Under the pieces are notes generated by a model. That model was not told the DNA's origin and ran no database searches. It saw only the letters and a program-made list of their open reading frames with translations. Below are positions 17,014 to 26,055 of a DNA stretch of 64,000 nucleotides, piece after piece. The position numbers were made by a program, and so were the translations under genes. The first letter of the stretch is position 1. Every line of letters starts with the position of its first letter. Source of the stretch: Agrobacterium tumefaciens (GTDB lineage Bacteria > Pseudomonadota > Alphaproteobacteria > Rhizobiales > Rhizobiaceae); the NCBI RefSeq assembly GCF_013318015.2, contig NZ_CP115841.1:1426001-1490000 (forward strand), written 5' to 3'.

Positions 17014-17030
17014 AAGCGAATGTTTCGCTT
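17014..17030 (+). terminator. Weak hairpin after the glycosyltransferase gene
   Basis: AAGCGAA-TGT-TTCGCTT, a seven-base stem with a three-base loop followed by TAAAT. It may end the glycosyltransferase transcript, or on the minus strand trim the tRNA-Pro transcript. The T-run is poor. Confidence 0.35.
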
Positions 17031-17034
17031 TAAA

Positions 17035-17111
<77 letters not shown>

Positions 17112-17376
17112 CCGAGGCGATGGCTGGGGAATACACGGTTCACCCGCAGTCCGCAACAGGGAAATTCATCTTTGTTGAGCCCATTGCCTCGATTATTGAA
17201 AACTCATGCAACGCGATGGGACCGTGAAGAGGCCGCAAGGGATAATCGTCTTGACTCTCACATGGAGTCGGTCCATTTCAAATTCAGCGTTCCTGACACG
17301 ATTTGGTTATTCTATTCAGGTACGTGAATAGTAATCCGGGGCGCATGCCCCACCGCCCAACCGGAGCAGTTTCGAC

Positions 17377-17682
17377 ATGTCTGCGAAGATTTACCGCCCT
17401 GCAAAGACCGCCATGCAATCCGGCAAGGCGAAAACCAATGTCTGGGTTCTGGAATTCGACGCTGAGGTCCCGCGCAAGATCGATCCGATCATGGGATACA
17501 CCTCGACATCCGACATGAAGCAGCAGGTCAAGCTGACATTCGAGACGCAGGAACAGGCCGAAGCCTATGCGCAGCGCAAGGGCATCGAATACCGCGTCAT
17601 CCAACCAAAGGAAGCAACCCGCAAGGTTGTATCCTACACGGATAATTTCCGCTTCAACCGCACCCAGCCCTGGACGCATTGA
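17377..17682 (+). CDS. NADH-quinone oxidoreductase 18 kDa-type accessory subunit (NDUFS4/ETC complex I family)
   Basis: A 101-residue soluble protein of the ETC_C1_NDUFS4 family, found in alphaproteobacteria and mitochondria as a supernumerary complex I subunit. Seen: the N-terminal MSAKIYRPAKTAMQSG, NVWVLEF, then PIMGYTSTSDMKQQVKLTF and the C-terminal RKVVSYTDNFRFNR. Length is normal for the bacterial form. It lies alone between tRNA-Pro and tRNA-Arg. Two small hairpins occur upstream: CTATTCA/TGAATAG at 17312-17331 and GGGGC/GCCCC at 17338-17351. Confidence 0.92.
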   Translation: MSAKIYRPAKTAMQSGKAKTNVWVLEFDAEVPRKIDPIMGYTSTSDMKQQVKLTFETQEQAEAYAQRKGIEYRVIQPKEATRKVVSYTDNFRFNRTQPWTH

Positions 17683-17733
17683 AGAAGACGCACTGAACGA
17701 TTTTCAGCCGGAGCAATAATAGTCCGGCACGAC

Positions 17734-17810
17734 GGCCCCTTAGCTCAGCTGGATAGAGCGTCGACCTTCTAAGTCGAATGTCGCAGGTTCGAATCCTGCA
17801 GGGGTCGCCA
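17734..17810 (+). tRNA. tRNA-Arg (anticodon TCT)
   Basis: A 77-base cloverleaf with acceptor GGCCCCT / AGGGGTC (one G-T pair), encoded CCA at 17808-17810, anticodon arm TCGAC-CTTCTAA-GTCGA with anticodon TCT, and T arm GCAGG-TTCGAAT-CCTGC. Confidence 0.96.
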
Positions 17811-17817
17811 TCTTCAT

Positions 17818-18615
17818 CTAAACTGCCGCTTTCGGAATCCAGATCGCGGAAATGTCGTCGCCATACGGCACTGCCTCACTCTCCAAAGCACAAATCCCGA
17901 CCCAGGCGCACACGACGGCATCCATCTTGTCCTCAAAAGCCTTCATCTCCCATCCCTTTGCGTTCGTCGCGGGAATGATGAGTGCATCAGCAACCCCACC
18001 TATCCGTCGATCCAGATGTGCGATAATGAAAGACCAGACCTCGAGGAGTTTGGCGCGACGGTCTGCGGACGTATCCGACCGCCAGTAGCTGCTGACTTTT
18101 CCCTGCTTATACGGAAGCCGTTTCGCGGCGTTGGTCAGTTCAACAAGCGCAGGGTGCGGGTAGACTTCGAGCAGACCGGGACTGCTGATTTCCCTGGTTA
18201 ATAACGGATATCCCGCAAGTTCAAACCCCATTTTGAGGTCATCACTGACCTTGCCGGGCCTGATTGCATTTGGGGTGTGGGTGCCGCATTGCCGGGAACC
18301 ATAGGCGGAAGACACCAGATTGTCCGAAGCACGGCGGGCAGTAATCGGTTGATGCGAGAGCGGCATATCAATCGTAACGAGATCGATCTTGCATCCCGTA
18401 AGGGCTTCTGCGGCCGCCAGAAGCGCCGATGCTTCGGCAACTGATCCCCTTGGGCGATCAGCGAGAACCGGGATATCTGTTCCACAGGCAAGGAAGCCGA
18501 CGTAGGAAGATGCGGCGGCACGCAGCGTCCAGCCTGTTCCATCGTTGATGACCAAGGCGACCCCGCTTGGCTGGGTAACAGTCCATGCGGCGTCTATACC
18601 CAATACGGCTTTCAG
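17818..18615 (-). CDS. DUF429 family protein (predicted RNase H-like nuclease)
   Basis: A protein of about 265 residues. The start KAVLGIDAAW is the family's first strand with the acidic residue of an RNase H-like fold, and LVTIDMPLSHQP plus the C-terminal DKMDAVVCAWVG carry other conserved acids. No ATG is available. I place the start at a CTG (18615) because GGGGTG lies five bases before it and the product then begins MKAVLGIDAAW as homologues do; a TTG at 18663 is an alternative. The first codons overlap the stop of the small membrane protein upstream by none (5 bases between codons overlap the region), implying coupling. The stop is eight bases from tRNA-Arg. Confidence 0.78.
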   Translation of the reverse strand: MKAVLGIDAAWTVTQPSGVALVINDGTGWTLRAAASSYVGFLACGTDIPVLADRPRGSVAEASALLAAAEALTGCKIDLVTIDMPLSHQPITARRASDNLVSSAYGSRQCGTHTPNAIRPGKVSDDLKMGFELAGYPLLTREISSPGLLEVYPHPALVELTNAAKRLPYKQGKVSSYWRSDTSADRRAKLLEVWSFIIAHLDRRIGGVADALIIPATNAKGWEMKAFEDKMDAVVCAWVGICALESEAVPYGDDISAIWIPKAAV

Positions 18616-18619
18616 AGCG

Positions 18620-18775
18620 TCACCCCTGCCCGAACAGCGTAAAATACCCCCAGGCGGCGGCAAAAAAAGCGATGATGGCGGCGATCGTCAGGGCTTTTTT
18701 CGATTTTGGCCCAAGCGGCTGGCGCGGCTTTTTCGGGGGCACCGGTTTGCGGAACTTCACCACATTGTCGTTCAT
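18620..18775 (-). CDS. Small single-pass membrane protein, unrecognised
   Basis: A 51-residue frame beginning MNDNVVKFRKPVPPKKPRQP, followed by a basic stretch (GPKSKKA) and one clear membrane helix (LTIAAIIAFFAAAWGYFTLF) near the C-terminus, ending GQG. The positive-inside rule suggests an N-in orientation. An in-frame ATG at 18793 would add six residues. Its stop TGA is five bases before the proposed CTG start of the DUF429 gene, so the two are probably translated together. Short basic-tailed membrane proteins of this shape are common in rhizobia but I cannot name the family. Confidence 0.6.
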   Translation of the reverse strand: MNDNVVKFRKPVPPKKPRQPLGPKSKKALTIAAIIAFFAAAWGYFTLFGQG

Positions 18776-19011
18776 TATATCATTGTCCTGCATGTCGCTG
18801 CTGAAACCGGCGCCACATCAATGACATCGGTCTTTTCGGATTTATCTCTAGCAGACCAGAGCTATCATAAATATTACCAAGTTTTCACTTCCCCCTTTGG
18901 GCAAGCTATGTCACTTCCCACAATCAGAGGAATACAAACAGCGACAGACGGACCGGAAACAGGGGTTGGAAACAATCCTCTGTAGTATTTTGAATTTTGC
19001 GGGTGACGAAA

Positions 19012-20310
19012 ATGAATGACGCCAACACCAATGGCCGCGACACGGAAAACAGCCAGCCCGATCTGCGGGACATTCTGGGTACCAGCAGGTCAGGTAGAAA
19101 GAAGAAGTCGCGCCGCTATCTCTATGCCGCAGCAGCCGTGGTGCTGATCGGCGGGGGCCTTGGTTATTATTACCAGTCGCGTGCCGCAGGCGTCGCCTAT
19201 ACCTACACCACGGAAGCGGCGAGACAGGGCGACCTTTCCGTCATCGTAACCTCCACCGGCTCAGTCCAGCCGACCGATCAGGTCGACATATCGAGCGAAT
19301 TGTCCGGCACCATTCGCAAGGTCAACGTTACCTATAACAGCCCGGTCAAATCAGGCGATATTCTGGCGGAACTGGACACCAACAAGCTGGAGGCCGACGT
19401 GCAGAGCGCCCGCGCCAAGCTTGCCTCCGCCAAGGCCAATGTGCTGAAGGCGCGCGCCGATCTCGGCTCGGCAAAAACATCGATGGAGCGTCTGCGGTCC
19501 CTCGTCCAGAGCCGAGTCTCCAGCCAGCAGGATCTGGATGCCGCGCAGTTCAACCACGATGCCGCCGGCGCCACGCTGCAGGTCAACGAGGCGACAGTGC
19601 TTTCGGCGGAAGCGGATTTGCGGCTGGCCGAGGTCAATCTCGGCAAGGCGAAGATCGTCTCGCCCATCGATGGTGTCATCCTCACCCGCAGTGTCGATCC
19701 CGGCGCCACAGTTGCCTCCTCGCTCAACGCTCCCGTGCTGTTCACCATTGCTGGCGATCTGCGCCATATGGAATTGCAGGTGTCGGTGGATGAGGCGGAT
19801 GTCGGCAAAGTCGAGACCGGGCAGAAGGCCACCTTCAACGTCGATGCTTATCCCGACCGTAGCTTCCCGGCTGAAATAGAGACCGTGCGTTTCGCCTCCG
19901 AGACCGTGTCTAACGTAGTGACCTACAAGGGCATATTGACGGTGGACAATGAGGAATTGCTGCTGCGCCCCGGCATGACGGCAACCGCCAATATCGTCGT
20001 CGAGGAGATCAAGGATACGCTGCTTGTGCCGAATTCCGCGCTGCGATATACGCCGCCGCGCGAATCCGCCTCCCGTGGCGGTGGCTTGATGAGCCTGTTC
20101 CGCCCTCCCCGCATGGGCCGGTCGCAGAACCGCGATGCCGGTCCGGCCGCGACAGGCAAAAGAACGGTGTGGGTGCTGCGTAACAACACGCCCGTCTCGG
20201 TTTCGATCGAAACCGGCTCCACCGATGGCCAGCATACCGTGGTAAAATCGGGCGAGTTGAAGGCCGACGACCTGGTGATTACCGACGCCTCAGCCCGCAA
20301 CGCCGGCTGA
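19012..20310 (+). CDS. MacA-like periplasmic adaptor (membrane fusion) protein
   Basis: A 432-residue HlyD/MacA-type adaptor. After a 46-residue cytoplasmic tail rich in basic residues comes a membrane anchor (about 47-62, YAAAAVVLIGGGLGYY). The barrel-sandwich halves show STGSVQPTDQVDISSELSG (about 84-102) and IVSPIDGVILTR; between them is a coiled-coil hairpin (residues about 125-205, SARAKLASAKANVLKARADL). The C-terminal beta-barrel and membrane-proximal domains follow. It should bridge the MacB-like permease to an outer-membrane channel such as TolC, which is not encoded here. The ATPase gene follows 14 bases downstream. Confidence 0.9.
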   Translation: MNDANTNGRDTENSQPDLRDILGTSRSGRKKKSRRYLYAAAAVVLIGGGLGYYYQSRAAGVAYTYTTEAARQGDLSVIVTSTGSVQPTDQVDISSELSGTIRKVNVTYNSPVKSGDILAELDTNKLEADVQSARAKLASAKANVLKARADLGSAKTSMERLRSLVQSRVSSQQDLDAAQFNHDAAGATLQVNEATVLSAEADLRLAEVNLGKAKIVSPIDGVILTRSVDPGATVASSLNAPVLFTIAGDLRHMELQVSVDEADVGKVETGQKATFNVDAYPDRSFPAEIETVRFASETVSNVVTYKGILTVDNEELLLRPGMTATANIVVEEIKDTLLVPNSALRYTPPRESASRGGGLMSLFRPPRMGRSQNRDAGPAATGKRTVWVLRNNTPVSVSIETGSTDGQHTVVKSGELKADDLVITDASARNAG

Positions 20311-20324
20311 CGGAGGAAAACCGC

Positions 20325-21044
20325 ATGCAACAGCCGCCGCTCATAGAATTCCGCGATGTCGTCAAGCAATATGGCCGGGGCGAAGCGACGATCCGCGCAC
20401 TTGACGGCGTCAGCCTGTCGATCCACGAGAAGGAATTCGTCGCCATCATGGGGCCATCCGGCTCCGGCAAATCCACCTCGATGAACATCATCGGCTGCCT
20501 GGATGTGCCGACATCGGGCGAATATCTGTTTCAGGGCGTGCCGACCAGCGGTTTCGACAATGAACATCTGACGCTGCTGCGCCGCCACATGCTGGGTTTC
20601 GTGTTTCAGGGCTTCAACCTCCTGTCGCGAACCTCGGCGGTGGAAAATGTCGAGCTGCCGCTCGTGTACCGGGGCATGAAAGCCTCGCAACGGCGCGCGC
20701 GCGCCATGGAGGCGCTTGCACAGGTGGGTCTGAAGGGCCGCGAGCACCACACGACGCAGGAGCTTTCCGGCGGTCAGCAGCAGCGTGTGGCCATTGCACG
20801 GGCCATCGTCACCCGCCCCGCTCTGCTTCTCGCCGACGAACCCACAGGCAACCTCGACACCAAAACCAGCGCCGAGATCATGGAGCTGATCACCACGCTC
20901 AACCGCGACAAGGGCATTACGGTCGTCATGGTCACGCATGAAGAGGATATCGCTGCCCATGCGGGACGCCTCCTGCGTTTCGTGGACGGCCATCTCGCCT
21001 CCGACAGCGCAGCGGAAAACAAGGAGACTTCCGATGTTCTTTGA
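20325..21044 (+). CDS. MacB/LolD-type ABC transporter ATP-binding protein
   Basis: A 239-residue ATPase with Walker A GPSGSGKSTSMN near residue 45, Q-loop GFVFQGFNLL, signature ELSGGQQQRVAIAR and Walker B LLLADEPTGNLD, all of the LolD/MacB-like subfamily. GGAGG precedes the ATG. Its stop overlaps the permease start by 11 bases. Unlike E. coli MacB, ATPase and permease are separate proteins. Substrates of such systems include macrolides, peptides and lipoproteins; none can be assigned here. Confidence 0.93.
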   Translation: MQQPPLIEFRDVVKQYGRGEATIRALDGVSLSIHEKEFVAIMGPSGSGKSTSMNIIGCLDVPTSGEYLFQGVPTSGFDNEHLTLLRRHMLGFVFQGFNLLSRTSAVENVELPLVYRGMKASQRRARAMEALAQVGLKGREHHTTQELSGGQQQRVAIARAIVTRPALLLADEPTGNLDTKTSAEIMELITTLNRDKGITVVMVTHEEDIAAHAGRLLRFVDGHLASDSAAENKETSDVL

Positions 21045-22242
21045 AACGTCGCGTCTTGCGCTGCGCGCCATCAGCCGCAACCTGCTCCGCTCCTTCCTCA
21101 CCGTGCTCGGCGTCGTCATCGGTGTTGCCGCCGTCATCGCCATGGTAACCATCGGCAACGGCACGACCGAACAGGTGAAATCGGAATTGTCGCGGCTCGG
21201 CACCAACATGCTGTTCGTGCGCCCCGGCCAGTTCGGGCCCGGCCGCGCCAGCACGGAAGCCAAACGTTTCGATGATCGCGATGTCGAGGCGATCCGCAAC
21301 CAGATCAGCGGCCTGCGCGCCGTTGCTCCGCAAAACCGCAGCTCCGCCGCAACGGTCATTTTCGGCGGCAAGAACCACCAGACAAGCGTCATCGGCACCA
21401 CCAATGATTATCTTGTGGCACAGGACTGGACGCTTGCGCTGGGACGTGACTTCCAGCCGGCCGAAGATCGCGGAGGGCAGATAGGCTGCATCATCGGCGA
21501 AACGGTGCGGCAGGAACTGTTCGGTGCGGAAAACCCTGTCGGCCAGACGATCCGCGTCAGCAACATCTCCTGCCCCGTCATTGGTGTTCTCGCCCGAAAA
21601 GGCCAATCCGGCCTCGGTGACGATCAGGATGACACCATCATCATGCCGCTCAAAATCCACCAGCGGCGCATCGGCGGCACCACCACCATTTCCTCCATCA
21701 TGGTCTCCGCGCAGGACGGCGTTTCCACCGCCAAGGTGCAAAGCGACCTGCAGAACCTGCTGCGCGAGCGGCGGCGCATCAACATTGGCCGCGAGGATGA
21801 TTTCACCGTCAACGACATGACGCAGATCGCCTCTGCCATGACCGGCACGACGACGCTGCTCACCGGGCTTCTGGGTGCGGTTGCAGCCGTCAGCCTGCTG
21901 GTCGGCGGCATCGGCATCATGAACATCATGCTGGTTTCGGTAACCGAGCGCACCCGTGAGATCGGCATTCGCCTCGCCATCGGCGCACTGGAAAAACAGG
22001 TACTGACGCAGTTTCTGGTGGAAGCCGTCATGCTCTCTGCCCTGGGCGGTACGGTCGGCATCTTGACGGGCCTTGGCCTTGCCTATGGCGTCGTCAGCTT
22101 CCTCAACGTGCCCTTCGTCACCAGCCCGTCGATCATCTTCCTCGCCTTCGCCTTCTCGGCTGCCATCGGCGTGATTTTCGGCTATTTCCCGGCGCGGCGG
22201 GCAGCGAGTTTGAGCCCGATCGAGGCGCTGCGGCACGAGTGA
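21034..22242 (+). CDS. MacB-like ABC transporter permease
   Basis: A 402-residue permease with the MacB topology: one N-terminal helix (about residues 18-40, SFLTVLGVVIGVAAVIAMV), a large periplasmic domain (MacB_PCD, about 41-275) and three C-terminal FtsX helices. The C-terminal signature GGIGIMNIMLVSVTERTREI followed by GIRLAIGA is present. The start at 21034 is chosen because the preceding gene provides AAGGAG and a longer reading lies inside the ATPase gene. It completes a three-gene efflux or mechanotransmission system with the adaptor and ATPase. Confidence 0.92.
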   Translation: MFFETSRLALRAISRNLLRSFLTVLGVVIGVAAVIAMVTIGNGTTEQVKSELSRLGTNMLFVRPGQFGPGRASTEAKRFDDRDVEAIRNQISGLRAVAPQNRSSAATVIFGGKNHQTSVIGTTNDYLVAQDWTLALGRDFQPAEDRGGQIGCIIGETVRQELFGAENPVGQTIRVSNISCPVIGVLARKGQSGLGDDQDDTIIMPLKIHQRRIGGTTTISSIMVSAQDGVSTAKVQSDLQNLLRERRRINIGREDDFTVNDMTQIASAMTGTTTLLTGLLGAVAAVSLLVGGIGIMNIMLVSVTERTREIGIRLAIGALEKQVLTQFLVEAVMLSALGGTVGILTGLGLAYGVVSFLNVPFVTSPSIIFLAFAFSAAIGVIFGYFPARRAASLSPIEALRHE

Positions 22243-22304
22243 GACGAGTCGTCGAAGCTGCAACAGCCTCGACCGAATAGGTTCATGATTTACGGAGAGT
22301 TTCG

Positions 22305-22586
22305 ATGTTCAAATCGATATCGGATAGCGCCGCTGCTGCAGACGGCGGTTCGCTTGCGCTCTTCGTGGAACGAATTGACGGACAAACGGAACTGTTTGTG
22401 ATCAATCGCTCCCTCGCGTCACGCGGAACGCCCGACTACAACAAAGTCAGCTCCAGCCTTCGACCACTTGCCGAGGAGGATTGCGGGAAGATTGCAGCAG
22501 CTCTCGAGCCGCTTTTGACAACGACGCCATCGATTCATCCGCTGGCGGATTTTATCGATACGCTGAAACAGCAATCATCCCGCTGA
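22305..22586 (+). CDS. Small hypothetical protein
   Basis: A 93-residue soluble protein starting MFKSISDSAAAADGGSLALF. I do not recognise a family. There is no signal peptide or membrane segment; two beta strands (SLALFVERI, TELFVINRSL) precede a helical C-terminus. GGAGAG lies eight bases before the ATG. It lies 62 bases after the MacB-like permease on the same strand, so it may share that transcript, and it is convergent with the suf operon. Composition resembles its neighbours, so it is probably a real gene. Confidence 0.6.
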   Translation: MFKSISDSAAAADGGSLALFVERIDGQTELFVINRSLASRGTPDYNKVSSSLRPLAEEDCGKIAAALEPLLTTTPSIHPLADFIDTLKQQSSR

Positions 22587-22607
22587 TCGGAAAAATGGCG
22601 CAGCCAA

Positions 22608-22997
22608 TCAAACGCTGGCTTCAGCCTCGCGCTGCTTCGCCAGCGCCGCCAGATCGGCAGGCTTCAGTTCCACCGACTCACCGCAGCCGCAAGCTGACGT
22701 CTGGTTCGGGTTGTTGAAGGTGAAGCCGGAGCGCATCTTGGTCACTTCAAAATCCATCTGGGTGCCGAGCAGATAGAGCACGGCGGAGGGCTGAACCCAC
22801 ACCTTGGCTCCATCGAATTCGACCAGATCGTCCTTCGCATCCGCTTCCGTCACGAGGTCGATGGTATATTCCATGCCCGCGCAGCCGCCCTTCTTGATGC
22901 CGATGCGCACACCCTTGGCGTCCGGGCCGGAATTCTCGACGATTGCTTTAACGCGCGAGGCAGCAGCGCCGGTCATGGTCATGATCGCAAAGCCCAT
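22608..22997 (-). CDS. sufA: Iron-sulfur cluster assembly A-type carrier
   Basis: A 129-residue HesB/IscA/SufA protein that receives clusters from the SufBCD scaffold and hands them to targets. The three ligand cysteines are at residues 39 (GGCAGMEY), 103 and 105 (SACGCGES). The N-terminal extension MGFAIMTM is short. AAGGAG sits ten bases before the ATG at 22997. It is the last gene of the suf operon, 112 bases after the DUF59 gene. Convergent with the small hypothetical gene. Confidence 0.93.
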   Translation of the reverse strand: MGFAIMTMTGAAASRVKAIVENSGPDAKGVRIGIKKGGCAGMEYTIDLVTEADAKDDLVEFDGAKVWVQPSAVLYLLGTQMDFEVTKMRSGFTFNNPNQTSACGCGESVELKPADLAALAKQREAEASV

Positions 22998-23109
22998 GGG
23001 CTTAATTCTCCTTCGACAATCGAGTTCAAGGCTCGATGTTTATGGATTTCAATTTAATAGCGCTTGAAGGCGCCATCAAGGGATGACGCCTGTCAAAATC
23101 ACGTCAGTC

Positions 23110-23493
23110 TCAATACCAGCCGACGGCGACCTGAGCCTCTTCCGACATACGGTCCGGCGTCCACGGCGGATCGAAGGTCATCGACACTTCGACACCGGAA
23201 ACACCTTCGACAGCGCCGACGGCATTTTCCACCCAGCCCGGCATTTCGCCGGCCACCGGGCAGCCCGGTGCTGTCAGCGTCATGACGATCTTGACCATCC
23301 GGTCGTCCTCGATGTCGATCTTGTAAACGAGACCGAGTTCGAAAATATCGGCCGGAATTTCCGGATCGTACACGGTTTTCAGCGCCGCGATCACGTCGTC
23401 GCTAAGACGCGCCAGTTCGTCGGGCGCAATGGAAGACGGCTTTGCAGCGTCTTCGGTCACATCATGGGTCTTTGCAGTGGCTTCGGCAGTCAT
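23110..23493 (-). CDS. sufT: SUF system DUF59/MIP18-family protein (SufT/SufX-like)
   Basis: A 127-residue protein whose MIP18/DUF59 domain covers residues about 30-125: VIAALKTVYDPEIPADIFELG, then GLVYKIDI and the active-like cysteine motif TLTAPGCPVAGEMP. Family members help maturation of Fe-S proteins. The ATG at 23493 (MTAEATAKTHD) is preferred over an upstream one at 23508. In A. tumefaciens the gene at this place in the operon has been called sufX. It lies 23 bases after sufS1. Confidence 0.88.
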   Translation of the reverse strand: MTAEATAKTHDVTEDAAKPSSIAPDELARLSDDVIAALKTVYDPEIPADIFELGLVYKIDIEDDRMVKIVMTLTAPGCPVAGEMPGWVENAVGAVEGVSGVEVSMTFDPPWTPDRMSEEAQVAVGWY

Positions 23494-23516
23494 GGTCCTG
23501 AACCTCAATCCTGATA

Positions 23517-24767
23517 TCAGGCGAAAAATTTGCGCGCATAATCAAGCGCCTCGACAAGACGATCTACTTCGGCGCGGGTATTGTAAAGGCCGAACGATGC
23601 CCGGCATGTGGAGGTGACGCCGAACCGTTTCAAGAGCGGCATGGCACAATGGGTGCCGGCACGCACGGCAACGCCGCGCCGGTCTATCACCATCGACACG
23701 TCATGGGCATGGATGCCCTCGAGTTCGAAGGAGAAGATACCGCCCTTATCAGGCGCATTGCCGATGATTCGCAGTGAGTTGACCTCGCGCAGCCGCTCGG
23801 CAGCATAGGCCGCAAGATCAGCCTCGTGGGCTGCAATCGCGGCACGGCCGAGATTGTCCATATAATCAAGCGCATAGCCAAGACCGATAGCCTGCACGAT
23901 GGGCGGCGTTCCCGCTTCGAAACGATGCGGCGGCTCGTTATAGGTCACATTGTCTTCGGACACGTCGAGGATCATCTCGCCGCCGCCCTGGAACGGCCGC
24001 ATCTCGCTCAGGCGGTCAGCCTTGCCGTAGAGCACGCCGATGCCCGAGGGACCGTAAAGCTTGTGGCCGGTCATGACGTACCAGTCGCAATCGATATCGC
24101 GCACGTCGACCGGCATGTGAACCGCGCCCTGAGAGCCATCGACAAGCACCGGAATGCCGCGCTCATGGGCGATGCGGCAGATTTCCTTGACCGGCACGAT
24201 GGTGCCCAGCGCATTCGACATATGGGTGATGGCAACGAGCTTGGTGCGCTCCGTCAGGCTTTTTTCGAAAGCCTCGATATGGAACGCGCCGTCGTCATCG
24301 ACAGGCACCCAGACGAGCTTGGCGCCCTGCCGCTCGCGAATGAAATGCCACGGCACGATGTTGGAGTGATGTTCCATGATCGAGATGACGATCTCGTCGC
24401 CCTCGCCGATCTTTGGCATGCCGTAACCGTAAGCAACCGTATTGATCGCCTCGGTGGAGGATTTGGTGAAGACGATCTCGTCCACCGAACCGGCATTCAG
24501 GAAACGGCGCACCTTTTCGCGCGCCGCCTCATAGGCGTCGGTTGCGGCATTGGAGAGGAAATGCAGGCCACGGTGCACATTCGCATATTCATTGGAATAG
24601 GCATGCGAAACGGCGTCGATCACCACCTGCGGTTTTTGAGCGGACGCGCCGTTGTCGAGATAGACCAGCGGCTTGCCATAGACCTCGCGCGACAGGATCG
24701 GGAAATCCTTCCGCACGGCTTCAACGTCATAAGGGGCCGCCAATGCGGCGCGTTCGCTCTCAGGCAT
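23517..24767 (-). CDS. sufS: Cysteine desulfurase, group II (SufS type)
   Basis: A 416-residue PLP enzyme that releases sulfur from L-cysteine as a persulfide. The PLP-lysine motif YVMTGHKLYGPSG is near residues 224-236 and the catalytic cysteine lies in RAGTHCAMPLLKR near residue 367, the short active loop of SufS (group II) enzymes. Other fingerprints: VYLDNGASAQKP and EHHSNIVPWH. The start overlaps the end of sufD by eight bases. This is the operon's second desulfurase (sufS1 in Agrobacterium usage); no SufE gene is in the window. Confidence 0.94.
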   Translation of the reverse strand: MPESERAALAAPYDVEAVRKDFPILSREVYGKPLVYLDNGASAQKPQVVIDAVSHAYSNEYANVHRGLHFLSNAATDAYEAAREKVRRFLNAGSVDEIVFTKSSTEAINTVAYGYGMPKIGEGDEIVISIMEHHSNIVPWHFIRERQGAKLVWVPVDDDGAFHIEAFEKSLTERTKLVAITHMSNALGTIVPVKEICRIAHERGIPVLVDGSQGAVHMPVDVRDIDCDWYVMTGHKLYGPSGIGVLYGKADRLSEMRPFQGGGEMILDVSEDNVTYNEPPHRFEAGTPPIVQAIGLGYALDYMDNLGRAAIAAHEADLAAYAAERLREVNSLRIIGNAPDKGGIFSFELEGIHAHDVSMVIDRRGVAVRAGTHCAMPLLKRFGVTSTCRASFGLYNTRAEVDRLVEALDYARKFFA

Positions 24768-26031
24768 GATGTTCCAGCCAGCCGGAGATGATAGTCTCCA
24801 ACGCCTCTACCAGATTTTCTTCTTCCAGTTCCTCGGCGATCTCAGCGACGAAGGCGTTGACGAGCATCGCCCGCGCCTTTGCCCGCGGCACGCCGCGCGC
24901 CATCAGATAATAGAGATGGTTGTCGTCAATATCGGCAACCGTCGCACCGTGACCGCACTGAACGTCGTCGGCGAAGATTTCAAGCTCCGGCTTTGCCGAG
25001 AACTCGCCATCGTCAGACATCAGCAGCGTATTGCACGCCATCTTCGCATCGGTCTTCTGGGCATCGGGGGCAACCCGGATCATGCCCTGGAAAATGCCCT
25101 TTGCACGGTCGAAGACCACGTTGCGGAACACTTCCGTCGAGGTCGTGTTCGGCACGTTGTGGCCAAGAACCATCGTCACGTCGGTATGGGTTTCGCCGCC
25201 CAACAGGTTGACGCCGCGAACGATGAGGTCAGTACCCTCGCCGTCCACGTCGATGCGCAGTTCCTGCCGCACCAGCTTGCCGCCGGCATTGATGACGAAC
25301 AGACGAATCTTGGCGTCCGCACCGATTTTCATGCGCAGCTGGCCAAGATGAATATCGGCCGCGCCCTGTTGCTGCAGGATGATCCAGGTCACTTCCGCAC
25401 CGTCTTCGACAACGATGTCGGTGACGGAGGAAACCAGGGCGGCATCCGAAGTCACCGAAAGGTGACGCTCGATGACGGTCGCCTTCGAACCCTTGCCGAA
25501 GCGCACCGGGAAGCGGCTGTGAACCTGACCTGCGCCATGGATCGCCTGCAATTCGATCGGCTTTTCGATCTCGGCATCGGCGGGAATGTCGAGCGTCAGG
25601 CCGTCGCGCACGAAGCTGCCGTTGATACGACCGATCACGTCGTCCTTGCTGGCTTCCGCAAGGCCTGTGGCGGCCGAGCCGTCAAGCAGGCTCTCGGCAA
25701 AGCTGGAAACGCTGATATCTTCGATCTTGCCGACATTGGCCGTGCCATGCAGCACGTAGGCGACGGACGAGCCGGCGACAACAGACGCCTGCTTTTCGAT
25801 AACAGGTGCGGGCTGGTCCTCGGGAATGGCACGCAACAGGCTCTTGAGATCGGTATAGTGCCACGCCTCGATGCGGCGGGTCGGAAGACCGCCGGTCTTC
25901 AGATCGTCGAACAGCACGTCACGGGCGGCGACAACCGCACCATTGCCCGGCAATTCGCTGAACTTGGCGGTATAGGCGTCGATCAGCGCGGTTTCCGCTG
26001 GCGTCAGCCGATTGGTCGTTTGAATGTTCAT
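24760..26031 (-). CDS. sufD: SufD, Fe-S scaffold complex subunit
   Basis: A 423-residue protein of the SufB/SufD family that forms the SufBC2D scaffold. The typical C-terminal core is seen, with CNTLLMSDDGEFSAKPELEI and DDVQCGHGATVADIDDNHLYY, including the conserved H of GHGATV. The start at 26031 (MNIQTTNRLT) is chosen because AGGAGGTGATG places a near-perfect ribosome binding site nine bases before it; two closer in-frame starts (26037, 26040) overlap the site. It lies 24 bases after sufC. Confidence 0.93.
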   Translation of the reverse strand: MNIQTTNRLTPAETALIDAYTAKFSELPGNGAVVAARDVLFDDLKTGGLPTRRIEAWHYTDLKSLLRAIPEDQPAPVIEKQASVVAGSSVAYVLHGTANVGKIEDISVSSFAESLLDGSAATGLAEASKDDVIGRINGSFVRDGLTLDIPADAEIEKPIELQAIHGAGQVHSRFPVRFGKGSKATVIERHLSVTSDAALVSSVTDIVVEDGAEVTWIILQQQGAADIHLGQLRMKIGADAKIRLFVINAGGKLVRQELRIDVDGEGTDLIVRGVNLLGGETHTDVTMVLGHNVPNTTSTEVFRNVVFDRAKGIFQGMIRVAPDAQKTDAKMACNTLLMSDDGEFSAKPELEIFADDVQCGHGATVADIDDNHLYYLMARGVPRAKARAMLVNAFVAEIAEELEEENLVEALETIISGWLEHHA

Positions 26032-26055
26032 GGACATCACCTCCTGGCCTCTGGC

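Noticed and set aside
16981..17034. An independent terminator for tRNA-Pro
   Set aside because: The only hairpin (17014-17030) has a poor T-run and faces the opposite direction as well, so ownership is unclear.
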